Shown: positions 19,857 to 28,548 of the stretch, in pieces | Position numbering within the stretch: the first letter of the stretch is position 1 | How the letters are laid out: each line of letters starts with the position of its first letter | NCBI RefSeq assembly: GCF_037126435.1 | Contig: NZ_CP147020.1 | Coordinates: 4,105,001-4,169,000 of the forward strand | From: Bernardetia sp. ABR2-2B | GTDB lineage: Bacteria; Bacteroidota; Bacteroidia; Cytophagales; Bernardetiaceae | Length of the DNA: 64,000 bases | Direction: 5' to 3' | The notes under the pieces: model-generated | The model's database searches: none | What the model was told of the DNA's origin: nothing | What the model saw: the letters and a program-made list of their open reading frames with translations, nothing else | Made by a program: the position numbers and the translations under genes

Positions 19857-19885
19857 TTTACGCTTTAGCGTGAGAACAATGTACC
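19857..19885. repeat. Short CGCTTTAGCG hairpin repeat, copy 1
   Basis: TTTACGCTTTAGCGTGAG followed by AACAATGTACC resembles 56798-56824 (ATACGCTTTAGCGTGTG...AACGTACC). The core ACGCT-tt-AGCGT is a perfect palindrome. It lies between the dehydrogenase and the DUF779 gene. Confidence 0.6.
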
Positions 19886-19936
19886 GACAACTTTAGTTTT
19901 CGTATAAAACAGATAACCAATTAAAATAAAACAATT

Positions 19937-20350
19937 ATGAAAAATACAACTCAAAATACACAGAGAGTTATTGCAACTGATTCAGCCAAAGAAATTATTG
20001 ATAAATTGAGAGAAGAAAATGGAGAACTTATGTTCCATCAAAGTGGAGGATGTTGTGATGGCTCACAGCCCATGTGCTTTGCAAAAGGAGAGTTTAAAGT
20101 CGGCTCGAATGATGTTTGGGTGGGAACGATTCACGGCTGCGATTTTTTTATGAACCAATCTCAATTTGATTATTGGCAACATACACATCTTACCATTGAT
20201 GTTACAGAAGGACGAGGTTCTAGTTTTTCATTAGAAATTCCTTTAGGCTATCGTTTTATTGTAAAATCTAGACTTTTTACAAAAGAAGAAACTCAAAATT
20301 TGATTCCTGTCAAAAATGGCGAGGAATATTTGGAAGAAACAACGGCTTAG
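19937..20350 (+). CDS. DUF779 domain-containing protein
   Basis: A 137-residue protein with the DUF779 hallmarks: MFHQSGGCCDGSQPMCF (about 33-50, a conserved CC pair and nearby Cys), VWVGTIHGCDFFMN, YWQHTHLTIDVTEGRGSSFSLE and LGYRFIVKSRLFT. The cysteine-rich pattern suggests metal or redox chemistry, but no activity is firmly established to my knowledge. DUF779 genes are repeatedly found next to aldehyde dehydrogenases of the ExaC type, as here, so it probably supports that enzyme. The 148-bp spacer carries two repeat elements, so cotranscription is not certain. Confidence 0.88.
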   Translation: MKNTTQNTQRVIATDSAKEIIDKLREENGELMFHQSGGCCDGSQPMCFAKGEFKVGSNDVWVGTIHGCDFFMNQSQFDYWQHTHLTIDVTEGRGSSFSLEIPLGYRFIVKSRLFTKEETQNLIPVKNGEEYLEETTA

Positions 20351-20386
20351 GAACGATTACGAATTAAAGATTGCGAATTACGATTG
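20351..20386. repeat. Stop-proximal GAATTACGAT-type word repeats
   Basis: Immediately after the DUF779 stop codon come imperfect repeats of the words GATTACGAATT, GATTGCGAATT and ACGATTGTAAT. On the opposite strand they read as ATTCGTAAT, related to the CCGTAAT arrays at 29654 and 51568 and the ATTCGTAAT repeats at 57719. Confidence 0.45.
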
Positions 20387-20475
20387 TAATCTGCTGACTA
20401 CCTATATTTTATGGTTTTTGAACTTATTGGTAGTCAGTTATTTGTATTTATTTATCATTCATAATTAATAATTTA

Positions 20476-20688
20476 TCATTCCTTATATAGCTTCCCATCT
20501 ACTTCTAAGGCAAAAACATTCAAGGCTTCTTTAAACTCCTCATTTTTTATTCCTGCCACAAAAAATCCTTTGAACTCTTGGTAATCTGTACTCATAGAAG
20601 GAGGAATAATCATATCCATTTCTTCAAAATATCCTCGGTAATTATTTGAATTTAACTGATTTAGGGCTTTTTGGATTAGTGGGTGCAT
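20476..20688 (-). CDS. Small acidic protein, last gene of the ROCO operon (possible effector-associated module)
   Basis: A 70-residue protein starting MHPLIQKALNQLNSNNYRG, with a predicted helical N-terminus and the segments YFEEMDMIIPPS and FKGFFVAGIKNEEFKEALNVFALEV. The start lies 9 bp after the TIR-like gene stop, which argues for cotranscription and translational coupling. Its size, its helical make-up and its position beside a multidomain NTPase recall the free-standing effector-associated or adaptor domains described in Bacteroidota conflict systems, but I cannot assign it to a numbered family. The function is inferred only: bridge, inhibitor or immunity-like partner of the two upstream products. 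Confidence 0.65.
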   Translation of the reverse strand: MHPLIQKALNQLNSNNYRGYFEEMDMIIPPSMSTDYQEFKGFFVAGIKNEEFKEALNVFALEVDGKLYKE

Positions 20689-20697
20689 TTTTTTGTT

Positions 20698-21465
20698 TTA
20701 ATCGTAGTATCCTAGAAGTTCTAGCTGTTTCTTTAAATGATTTTTTAGTTGATCAATGTTAGAATAGGAAGTATAATAATGTTTTTTATCCTTCAAAGAC
20801 TTTTTAATGGCAAATAAACTAGATATATCGTTTTCTATAATCTGACTAGTATTAATAGCAGCATCTTTGAAATAAGTAAAAACATGAGGTTTTCCTGTCC
20901 TTATAAATTTTTCATAGGCTTTCTCTAGTTCTTCTACTGTATATTTCCCTGCTTTTGTGAAAAATAAGCTAACTACTATATCACATTCTTCTAATGCTTT
21001 ATTATATTCATTTTGCAATCCCTTAGTAGAAATAGCATCTAAAAAATACTCCCATTGAACTTGTTCAAAGTAGATTCCTTTTTTGTGCATTCTATCATTT
21101 TCTACACTCAAAAACTCTCTCATTAATTTTCTTTCTTCTACTAGTTCAGAAGAAGAAGCCAAAAATATTTTTACTGTTTGCATAGTTTGAGTTTGCTTTT
21201 CAATCTTGTTTACGTTATTTATACTACTTATCGAATCCGTCACTTGAGTTTCAAGAGTAGAAATATTTTCAGAAGATAAATCATTCAATTTGTCTTCATA
21301 ATCAGAAAGGACTTTTTCTAGCTTTTCTATTTCATTTTTACATCTTTGATGTTCATTTGGATTTTCTGCGCTACGCAGCTTTTCCTCCCATTCATCAAGA
21401 AGTTTTTCAGTAGCGTTTATGTGGCTTTCAATACGTTTCTTTTTTCGTTCAATTTGACTAGACAT
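20698..21465 (-). CDS. Helical adaptor plus TIR/DUF4062-like domain protein (putative effector)
   Basis: A 255-residue protein. Residues 1-65 are a charged helical hairpin with the motifs ATEKLLDEWEEK, RSAENPNEHQR and DYEDKL. A Ser/Asn-rich linker runs to about 95. Residues 97-255 form an alpha/beta domain beginning TVKIFLASSSELVEERKL, continuing with CDIVVSLFFTKAGKYTVEELEKAYE and HVFTYFKDAAI. This matches the small Rossmann-like TIR/DUF4062-type domains often found as effectors. The conserved Glu after GKYTVE could be catalytic, but this is unproven. The N-terminal module repeats in the C-terminus of the adjacent ROCO GTPase. The gene starts 19 bp after the ROCO stop, so the two are almost certainly cotranscribed. 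It may hydrolyse a nucleotide or act as a signalling adaptor. Confidence 0.78.
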   Translation of the reverse strand: MSSQIERKKKRIESHINATEKLLDEWEEKLRSAENPNEHQRCKNEIEKLEKVLSDYEDKLNDLSSENISTLETQVTDSISSINNVNKIEKQTQTMQTVKIFLASSSELVEERKLMREFLSVENDRMHKKGIYFEQVQWEYFLDAISTKGLQNEYNKALEECDIVVSLFFTKAGKYTVEELEKAYEKFIRTGKPHVFTYFKDAAINTSQIIENDISSLFAIKKSLKDKKHYYTSYSNIDQLKNHLKKQLELLGYYD

Positions 21466-21484
21466 AATTAAAGTTGTTTTGTAG

Positions 21485-24400
21485 TTAAGAAATTTCTAAT
21501 TCTTCCAATTGATCTTCATAATCATCTAAGATTTTATCAAGTTTTTCTACTTCTTCAATAGCTCTCTGAAGTTCATTAGGGTTTTCTGAGGAGCGCTTCT
21601 TTTTCTCCCATTCGTTTATGAGATGCTCTGTTGCTTCAATATTTTTGTGCAAGTTTTGTTGTTTTCGTTCTTTACGTCCTATTTTAGAAGAGTCTAAAAC
21701 AGGTATTGGGTTTGTTTTTTTCTTCGCTTCCTCTTGTAAATCGACTTTTGTATATATATCATTATCATTTTCAATTTCTTTGTCTATTTCCATTATTTCT
21801 TTCATCATATTCTTTGAATTTGAATGATCTTCAAACCTATATTTTGCTAAAAATTTTTCTAATTCTATTGGACTTCCTTTTGTAGTTTCTACAAACTCAG
21901 CTTTTAGTTTCTTGGATTTTAAAATATTTTCTTTAGATACAAATTCTTTTCCATCTAAAGAATAAAAAAAAACTACTTTTTCAGATGGATTGGTTTGAGA
22001 GTTGTCATCTAAAATGTCATTTAATTCTTTGATAATAGCATTTGATAAGAGTTCATTTTCAGTACAAATATAAACTTCTCCTTTTTCTCTTTCAGAAGTC
22101 TTTTCTCTATGAAATGTAACAAGTGCTTCTCCTTGAAATTCCTTACTTTTTAGACGTATTCCATCCTTCCATAAAGATTTTTCACTACTTAATCTTCCCA
22201 AACGAATAAGAAAACGTTCAGCTATTCCTTTATGAAAAAATTGTGGTTTGTATATTATATAAAAATTATTTTCTTTATTCCAATCTGTGTTTAAATAATC
22301 TGGTTCTGGTAAGTAGTGTGGAAATATAAATGTAGGATTTTCTAAACTCTTATAGTCATATTGTTCTTTACAAAAACAAACCTCAGAGCTTACCATGAAA
22401 TCAACAAATATATCAATCTCTTGTTGGTTATGTCCCCTTCGTTCCCAAAATGTTATTATTTCATCTAGAGGTAGTTGCCCTTTGGATATGTTAGCAATAC
22501 TAGTAGGCTTCAATATCTCATAAATAGCTTTTATTGCCCATATTTGATCTAAAATAATATTTTCAGATAGCTTTCTATCATAATATAAAAAACCTATACT
22601 ATGTAGAAATTTTAGTAATGTTTTTGCTTCTGATTTATATATATTATATTCTTTACAGAAATTTATATATGTTTTGTAAGGTATTTCTTTTTTTGCTCTT
22701 TGTTTTCTAAGTTTTTTCTGTATATCAACCCATTTTTGAGGAATTAGAGTTTCTATTTTATTCGAAAGTTTTTCTTTAATATTTATAGCTTTTCGAATAG
22801 CATCATCTAACTTATCAAAACCTTTTCCTTTTTTTTCTTTAGCAGAGAGTGGTAAATATTCTTCTACAATGTTAGATTGATATTTTTCATTCCAACAGAC
22901 TTGTTTCTGAGCGTTTATTTTTTTTCTATCTTTCTCACTTTTTTTATCATACTGACTGTGTATTAGAATAATAGGGCTATCAGCAGATAAGTCTTGAACA
23001 TAGTCTAACCAGTAAGGCAGTTCTTGTCGTATTTCCTCTTTTTGTTCATCTGTTTCTAATGTCCAAACAATAATATAAACAGCATCTTTGTCTAAAAATA
23101 AACGGTGTGTTCCATGATATATTTCTTGTCCTCCAAAATCCCAAATATTAAGATTTATGTTTCTGTTTTTACTTAATACAAAATTTTCTTTGCGTTTGAT
23201 GACAATTCCTTCCGTCCTTTCTCCTAATGGGATTTTTATATCTTTCTTCCATTTTCCTTTGCGTAGGAAAAAACGATTTAAAAGAGTACTTTTACCAACC
23301 ATTCCGTTACCTAAGACAACTACTTTTATATCATCATTGGTAGAAAAATTTTTGTTATTATAATAATTCTTGATATCTACCAAACAATCACTAAGAAACC
23401 AATTTCCTAATAACTCATTAGGTAAACCAAATATAGGGTTATTATGTAAATATAAATGCTTTAACTCTCTTTTTTCCAATATATATTTTATGTCTGAAAT
23501 ATCTTTGATGTTGTTATTGCTGAGATTTAATGATGATAATTTAGCTAAGGTTTCTAAAAATGACGTATCAGTAATATTGCATGATATAAGGTGCAATTGT
23601 CTAAGTTTATTTAATTTGCCTACAAAAGAATAATCAGCGATTTTACCATTAATGATAGATAATGAAACAAGATTAACTAAAGACGAAAAAAAAGAAGTTT
23701 CTATCATTTCTATGCCACCACCCATAAAAAGAGACTCTAGCTTTTCCAAGTTACCTAAAGCAGTATAATTAGAGGAAATAATTTTACCAATACTTAACCT
23801 TTTCAAGTTTAAGCATTTCTCAATAGGAGTAATATCTGAAATTCTATTACTACTAATATCTAACATAGTTAATTTTATGAGCTTCTCAATCGGAATAATA
23901 TCTGTAACTTGATTACCATTAATGCATAATTCTGTCAAGTTTACAAGTTTCTCAATAGACTTAATATCTGTAACTTGATTATCATTTATATTTAATTCTG
24001 TTAAGTTTATAAGGTTTTTAAGAGGTTCAATATCTATAATTTGATTATGTTGAACATCTAACTTAGTTAAACATGTAAGTTTATTAACACAAGAAATATC
24101 TAAAATTTTGTTATGTCCGATATCCAAGTCAGTTAATTTAGTAAAGTTTTCAACAGGAGTAACATCTGTGATTTGATTGTTTCTAATATCTAGTTCAGTA
24201 AGGTTAATAAGTGTTTTTAGACAATTAATGTCTGTAATTTGATTTCTACTAATATATAAGTTATTTAGATTCACTAGGTTTTCAATAGGTTTAATATCTA
24301 GACCTTTATTATTGGAAATATTTAATGCACTTAAATTTTTGAGATTTGCAATAGAATCAATATCTAAAATTTTATTACTAAATAGACTTAATTTACTTAA

Positions 24401-25396
24401 TTTTGTAAGTTTTTCAATGAAATGTATATCTGATATTTGATTTTTGTTTGCCTTTAGTTGATTTAAGTTTACTAACTTTTCAATAGGAGTAACATCTGAT
24501 ATTTTATTGTTGCTAATATCTAAGTGAGTTAATTTTACAAGTTTTTGAATAGGAATGATATCTGTAACTTGATTATCACTAATATCTAAATCAGTTAGGT
24601 TTATAAATTTTTTAATAGAATCAATATCTGAAATTTTGTTATCAGATATACCTAGTTCAGTTAAATTTGTAAGTTTTTCAAGAGATTTAATATTTGAAAT
24701 TTTATTATTAGCTATATCTAGCTTAGTCAAATTCATAAGATTTTCAAGAGGCTGAATATCTGAAATTTGATTGTTGAGAGCATATAATGTAGTTAAGTTT
24801 GTTAGGTTTTCAAGAGAAGATATATTACTAATATTATTTGAACTAATACCTAGGAAAGTAAGTTTCTCTAAATGCTCTAGTCCATGAAAATTGCTACTAT
24901 TGTTGGAGCTAAGATATAAATGTGTGAGGTGTTTTGAGTTTTTCAAATAGGAAACATCTGTAATGCGATTACCACTAAGACCTAATTGATTAAGTTTGGT
25001 AGCCTTTTGCAAAGGAGAAATATCTGAAACTTTATTATTTAGTAAATCTAAATATGTAAGTTTTGTAAGTGAACTTAAATTGGAGATATCTTGAATATCC
25101 CAATCGTCCTCTCCCCCACTCAATATCAGTTTTTCAATTTCAATTGGTAGCTTTGGTAGCTTTTTTAAAATATTTTTTTTGCCTTTATTTTTACTTTCCT
25201 TCTCAACTAATTTTTCTTCATCTTCATCATATTCATACCATTTATTTGAAAAAATTAGAGCTTTTATATGATTTGCATTGCTCAACATTTCATATAAATT
25301 ATCTTCTGTTCCATCCAACCCACAATTCCCTAAATCTAATATGGGGTATTTTTTGCTTATATTTCTTCTTATTTTCTTTTTAGCTAATTGACTCAT
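21485..25396 (-). CDS. LRR-Roc-COR (ROCO family) GTPase with C-terminal helical adaptor
   Basis: A 1303-residue cytoplasmic protein. Residues about 85-652 hold roughly 25 leucine-rich repeats of 22 residues (pattern LxxLTxLDISxNxIxDIxPIxx). The Roc GTPase follows at about 688-870: P-loop GNGMVGKS (696-703), switch II DFGGQE (753-758), and IHSQYDKK at the G4 position (Asp817), where canonical Ras-like proteins have N/TKxD. COR spans about 880-1150. A linker leads to a helical module (about 1245-1303; IEATEHLINEWE, RSSENPNELQR, DYEDQLEEL) that matches the N-terminus of the next gene product. Bacterial ROCO proteins dimerise through COR and cycle with GTP. The LRR array probably senses a ligand, and the C-terminal module probably recruits the effector. 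There is no kinase domain and no membrane segment. It is the first gene of the operon. Confidence 0.9.
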   Translation of the reverse strand: MSQLAKKKIRRNISKKYPILDLGNCGLDGTEDNLYEMLSNANHIKALIFSNKWYEYDEDEEKLVEKESKNKGKKNILKKLPKLPIEIEKLILSGGEDDWDIQDISNLSSLTKLTYLDLLNNKVSDISPLQKATKLNQLGLSGNRITDVSYLKNSKHLTHLYLSSNNSSNFHGLEHLEKLTFLGISSNNISNISSLENLTNLTTLYALNNQISDIQPLENLMNLTKLDIANNKISNIKSLEKLTNLTELGISDNKISDIDSIKKFINLTDLDISDNQVTDIIPIQKLVKLTHLDISNNKISDVTPIEKLVNLNQLKANKNQISDIHFIEKLTKLSKLSLFSNKILDIDSIANLKNLSALNISNNKGLDIKPIENLVNLNNLYISRNQITDINCLKTLINLTELDIRNNQITDVTPVENFTKLTDLDIGHNKILDISCVNKLTCLTKLDVQHNQIIDIEPLKNLINLTELNINDNQVTDIKSIEKLVNLTELCINGNQVTDIIPIEKLIKLTMLDISSNRISDITPIEKCLNLKRLSIGKIISSNYTALGNLEKLESLFMGGGIEMIETSFFSSLVNLVSLSIINGKIADYSFVGKLNKLRQLHLISCNITDTSFLETLAKLSSLNLSNNNIKDISDIKYILEKRELKHLYLHNNPIFGLPNELLGNWFLSDCLVDIKNYYNNKNFSTNDDIKVVVLGNGMVGKSTLLNRFFLRKGKWKKDIKIPLGERTEGIVIKRKENFVLSKNRNINLNIWDFGGQEIYHGTHRLFLDKDAVYIIVWTLETDEQKEEIRQELPYWLDYVQDLSADSPIILIHSQYDKKSEKDRKKINAQKQVCWNEKYQSNIVEEYLPLSAKEKKGKGFDKLDDAIRKAINIKEKLSNKIETLIPQKWVDIQKKLRKQRAKKEIPYKTYINFCKEYNIYKSEAKTLLKFLHSIGFLYYDRKLSENIILDQIWAIKAIYEILKPTSIANISKGQLPLDEIITFWERRGHNQQEIDIFVDFMVSSEVCFCKEQYDYKSLENPTFIFPHYLPEPDYLNTDWNKENNFYIIYKPQFFHKGIAERFLIRLGRLSSEKSLWKDGIRLKSKEFQGEALVTFHREKTSEREKGEVYICTENELLSNAIIKELNDILDDNSQTNPSEKVVFFYSLDGKEFVSKENILKSKKLKAEFVETTKGSPIELEKFLAKYRFEDHSNSKNMMKEIMEIDKEIENDNDIYTKVDLQEEAKKKTNPIPVLDSSKIGRKERKQQNLHKNIEATEHLINEWEKKKRSSENPNELQRAIEEVEKLDKILDDYEDQLEELEIS
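23490..25110 (-). repeat. 66-bp tandem coding repeats of the LRR array
   Basis: About 25 units of 66 bp, each encoding one 22-residue LRR. Adjacent units share long near-identical runs at DNA level (for example around 23860-24060 and 24480-24760, on the plus strand: tttctcaat...ggaataatatctgtaacttgatt). The similarity is high enough to permit unequal recombination. Confidence 0.8.
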
Positions 25397-25480
25397 ACTA
25401 CTTAGAGATTTATGAAGTTGTTTTTATATCACTAAAATACTATTTCTTTTCTAATTTTAATAATTTTTTGCCTTTAATTT

Positions 25481-25534
25481 CTCGCACTACTGGTGTGAGT
25501 TTTATAAAAACTAACTGTTGTCACCACTGGTGAC
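25481..25534. repeat. Two small hairpins upstream of the ROCO operon
   Basis: The first is CTCGCAC-tactg-GTGTGAG (with one G-T pair). The second is GTCACC-act-GGTGAC. Both lie 85-140 bp before the ROCO start. The second, flanked by TGTT and ATAG, resembles a degenerate member of the GTTGGTG/CACCAAC hairpin family, but the link is weak. They could be an operator or simply repeat debris. Confidence 0.45.
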
Positions 25535-25587
25535 ATAGCTTGAATTACCTAAAAACAGTCATTTACCCAATCTCCAATCTCCAATTC

Positions 25588-27213
25588 CTAACCCTCAAAC
25601 CCCTTCGGTTCAACCATCACAACATCTTCTCTTTCGACGACAACTGCTCCAAGTGCTGCACCTTTTGGCTTTCTGACATATTTTTTAGGTGTTACGATGA
25701 CAGGACAAAGTGAATCCGTTTTTCGTTTGGAATAATAGGCTGCCAAACTAGCTGCCTTTTCAATAACTGACTTTGGAAATGGTTTTCCTGCTCGGTATTT
25801 TATCACAACGTGCGAACCTGCCACGCCACGAGCATGAAGCCATAAATCTTCTTTGTATGCAAATTTTTGAGTGAGTAAATCGTTATTTTTGGAATTTTTC
25901 CCTACCAAAATCTGAAAATCTTGATATTCAAAAACTTTGAATGGTAGCTCATCGGGTTCATTTTCTTGTAAATTACTAACTTTTATTTTATTAGTTTTTA
26001 AATACTTTCGCATTTCTTTGAGCGATTCGAAGTTTTCTATGTCTTGCAACTGACTTTCTAATGTTTTGAGTTGCTCTTCTTTTTTTTCTAAATTCTGATA
26101 CAAGTTATCAATTTCTAGTTTTTGATTTTTTCCTTTTCTATAAAAAAGTTCGGCATTTTTTTGTGGTGTCAGATGGTCTTTCAGTGGAATTGTAATTTGT
26201 TCATTTTTATAAAAATCAAATAACTCTACTGATTTTGAACGAGGTTCTACGGCGTGAAGGTTTGCCATCAAAATATGCCCAAATTCTTCATAACGCATCG
26301 TATTTTCTACTTTCTCTATTTTTTTTAGTGTTTTGTCTATATAATTTTTGGTTTGACGATGACGTTTTTCAATTGCTTTTAAGGCTGCATTTTTTTCTTT
26401 ATGCAAATAATATCGCCTTGAAAATTCCATATAAAATAAATTACAGGCTTCTAAAACACCATTTGTTTTGTGTAGAATTTGAGCATCTTTGATAAACTCT
26501 GTCGGATTCAGAATGGATAATTTTACATCATTTTTTTTCAAGAATACATAAAAATCTAGTTCTTCTATTTTATCAAAATAACTAATTAATTTTTCAGTTT
26601 CTTGCCAATATAAATTCTTATTTTCTGTATCTGTTACCCTATTATCTAAATATTTCAAAACATCTTTTCCAAAAGTAGGAAAGGTTATTTTGATTCCATT
26701 TTCTATAAAATCTTCTTTTTCCTGTTCTATACTTCTATCCAAGTCATCATAAATTATTTCCCAATCAGCTTGTAGTTTATGTTGAAAAATAGCTTCAATT
26801 TCTTGTGTGTTTTTGTCTTCTTCACTTGGAGAAAATAAAACTATATTCGAACGACTTCCAAATAATTTGAATAACAAAGTGTGATTTTCTTTATGCTCTC
26901 CTTCTAATTCTATCCCAAAAGCTCGTTCATTATTAAACTGACGAATACTTGTGATTTTCTTTCCAATAACAGACTCAAAAAGGTCTATGCTATTTCGCTT
27001 TGCTCGTGCAAAAGTTTGAGGAAAAGAAAGTGTGGTAAGTTCTGGTGTAAAGGTAGCACGAATCCAAAATTCAGTTTCTGGATTGTCATTATCAATAAGA
27101 CCTATCAATAATTCGTTTTTATTCTGTGAAAAAATGGTTGCAATTTCAAGTCCTATAATCTGCTTAGAAAGCTCTAATGAAAGCGCACGAATGAAATAAT
27201 AATTATTCTGCAT
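25588..27213 (-). CDS. NFACT-family RNA-binding protein (RqcH/FpbA-like)
   Basis: A 541-residue protein. The N-terminal NFACT-N domain (about 1-200) includes ELSKQIIGLEIATIFSQNK and QFNNERAFGIELEG. A coiled coil follows at about 260-410 (KNAALKAIEKRHRQTKNYIDKTLKKIEKVENTM; LEKKEEQLKTLESQLQDIENF). A C-terminal NFACT-R domain (about 425-541) carries FQILVGKNSKNNDLLTQKFAYKEDLWLHARGVAGSHVVIK. In other bacteria RqcH-type proteins bind stalled 50S-peptidyl-tRNA complexes and add alanine tails. The Bacteroidota members may share this role. The C-terminus is short and lacks the extra domains seen in eukaryotic NEMF. Confidence 0.85.
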   Translation of the reverse strand: MQNNYYFIRALSLELSKQIIGLEIATIFSQNKNELLIGLIDNDNPETEFWIRATFTPELTTLSFPQTFARAKRNSIDLFESVIGKKITSIRQFNNERAFGIELEGEHKENHTLLFKLFGSRSNIVLFSPSEEDKNTQEIEAIFQHKLQADWEIIYDDLDRSIEQEKEDFIENGIKITFPTFGKDVLKYLDNRVTDTENKNLYWQETEKLISYFDKIEELDFYVFLKKNDVKLSILNPTEFIKDAQILHKTNGVLEACNLFYMEFSRRYYLHKEKNAALKAIEKRHRQTKNYIDKTLKKIEKVENTMRYEEFGHILMANLHAVEPRSKSVELFDFYKNEQITIPLKDHLTPQKNAELFYRKGKNQKLEIDNLYQNLEKKEEQLKTLESQLQDIENFESLKEMRKYLKTNKIKVSNLQENEPDELPFKVFEYQDFQILVGKNSKNNDLLTQKFAYKEDLWLHARGVAGSHVVIKYRAGKPFPKSVIEKAASLAAYYSKRKTDSLCPVIVTPKKYVRKPKGAALGAVVVEREDVVMVEPKGFEG

Positions 27214-27282
27214 TATTTTTTTATAAAATCTAATCTAAAATTTTTACTTTGTAGTTTATACAACTCCAAAAATCCAAAAAAG

Positions 27283-28386
27283 ATGCGACAACTACTTTTA
27301 TTTTTTTTCTTTTTATCTATTTCAGTCTCACTCTTTGCTCAAACGGACAGTACAAGCATAGAAAAAAAATCTACAAACCTCCCCAAAATACAGCTTAGTG
27401 CTTATTTAGAAACGTATTACATTTATGATTTTAACGAACCTGAAAACCATGTCCGTCCAGAATTTTTTTATGCTTATCATCGTCATAATGAATTGGCTTT
27501 GAATTTAGGGTTGATTCAAGCTGATTATGAAACTAAAAATGTTCGTGCCAGACTTGGACTGATGGCAGGAACGTACTCAAATATAAATTTGGCAGCAGAA
27601 GAGGGCGTTTTGAGAAATATCTATGAGGCATATATAGGAACTCGGCTTTCAAAAAATAAAAAATTATGGCTTGATGCAGGAGTTTTTAGCGCACATATTG
27701 GCTTTGAGAGTGCAATTGGAAAAGACTGTTGGAATATGACACGCAGCTTGTTAGCCGAAAATTCTCCTTATTATGAAAGTGGAGTCAAAGTTTCTTATAC
27801 ATCTGATAATGAAAAATGGTTTTTATCTGGACTTTTACTCAATGGTTGGCAGCGCATTCAGCGAGTAGATGGAAATCAAACAGTAGCTTTTGGGCATCAA
27901 ATTACATTCTCTCCAACAGAAAAAATAACGCTCAATAGTAGTTCTTTTGTAGGAAATGACTACCCAACGGCAGAGAAAAAGATGCGTTATTTCCATAACT
28001 TCTTTACACAAATTGATTTTTCTGAAAAATTTGGAATCATTGCAGGATTTGATATTGGAGCAGAGCAAAAAGAGAAGGGAAGTTCAGAGTACAGTACATG
28101 GTATTCGCCTATTTTGATAGCAAGGTACAAACCCTCCGAAAAAATAGCCTTTGCTGCACGAGTAGAGCATTATAATGATGAGAATGGAGTTATTGTCCCA
28201 AATATTAATCAAAATAGTTTTGAAGCAACAGGTTTTTCTCTCAATTTTGATTATTCTATTACTGACAATTTACTTTGGCGAGTAGAATATCGCAGTTTGA
28301 ATAATAGAAATGATTATTTTTTAAGAGATAATGAATTAGTTTCTACAAACTCCTTTTTGGGAAGTGCTTTGGCTGTTAGTTTTTAG
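27283..28386 (+). CDS. Outer-membrane porin (BBP2/OmpL-like beta barrel)
   Basis: A 367-residue protein with a signal peptide (residues 1-20, ending SVSLFAQ) and then alternating amphipathic strands. LSAYLETYYIYDFNEP, FFYAYHRHNELALNLGLIQADYETKNVRARLGLMAGTY and a terminal strand LGSALAVSF support a beta barrel with a C-terminal outer-membrane insertion signal. The YLETYYIYDFNEP opening is characteristic of the BBP2 (putative porin-2) family. It probably forms a small-solute pore; specificity is unknown. The start codon is 69 bp from the divergent NFACT gene, so the promoters lie in that short gap. Confidence 0.85.
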   Translation: MRQLLLFFFFLSISVSLFAQTDSTSIEKKSTNLPKIQLSAYLETYYIYDFNEPENHVRPEFFYAYHRHNELALNLGLIQADYETKNVRARLGLMAGTYSNINLAAEEGVLRNIYEAYIGTRLSKNKKLWLDAGVFSAHIGFESAIGKDCWNMTRSLLAENSPYYESGVKVSYTSDNEKWFLSGLLLNGWQRIQRVDGNQTVAFGHQITFSPTEKITLNSSSFVGNDYPTAEKKMRYFHNFFTQIDFSEKFGIIAGFDIGAEQKEKGSSEYSTWYSPILIARYKPSEKIAFAARVEHYNDENGVIVPNINQNSFEATGFSLNFDYSITDNLLWRVEYRSLNNRNDYFLRDNELVSTNSFLGSALAVSF

Positions 28387-28548
28387 AAACACGTTTCAAA
28401 CATTTTTTCAACTTTGACAGTCCTTTCACAAGGCTGTCAATAGTTTAAAAAAATAAACACTTTTCCACCAAACTATTGTCAGAGTTATTTTGGGTTACCA
28501 AAGTAACTACTGACAAAGTTTTCATTAGTTTTATCAAAATATAAATCT

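Noticed and set aside
21358-21382. CTGCGTAGCGCAG-like palindrome inside the TIR-like gene, similar to the AGCTGC repeats at 16866
   Set aside because: It encodes the conserved LRSAEN segment of the adaptor module (also in the ROCO protein as KRSSEN), so it is explained by protein constraint.
23490-25110. CRISPR-like periodicity in the LRR region
   Set aside because: The 66-bp period is coding, with no constant-repeat/variable-spacer pattern and no cas genes.
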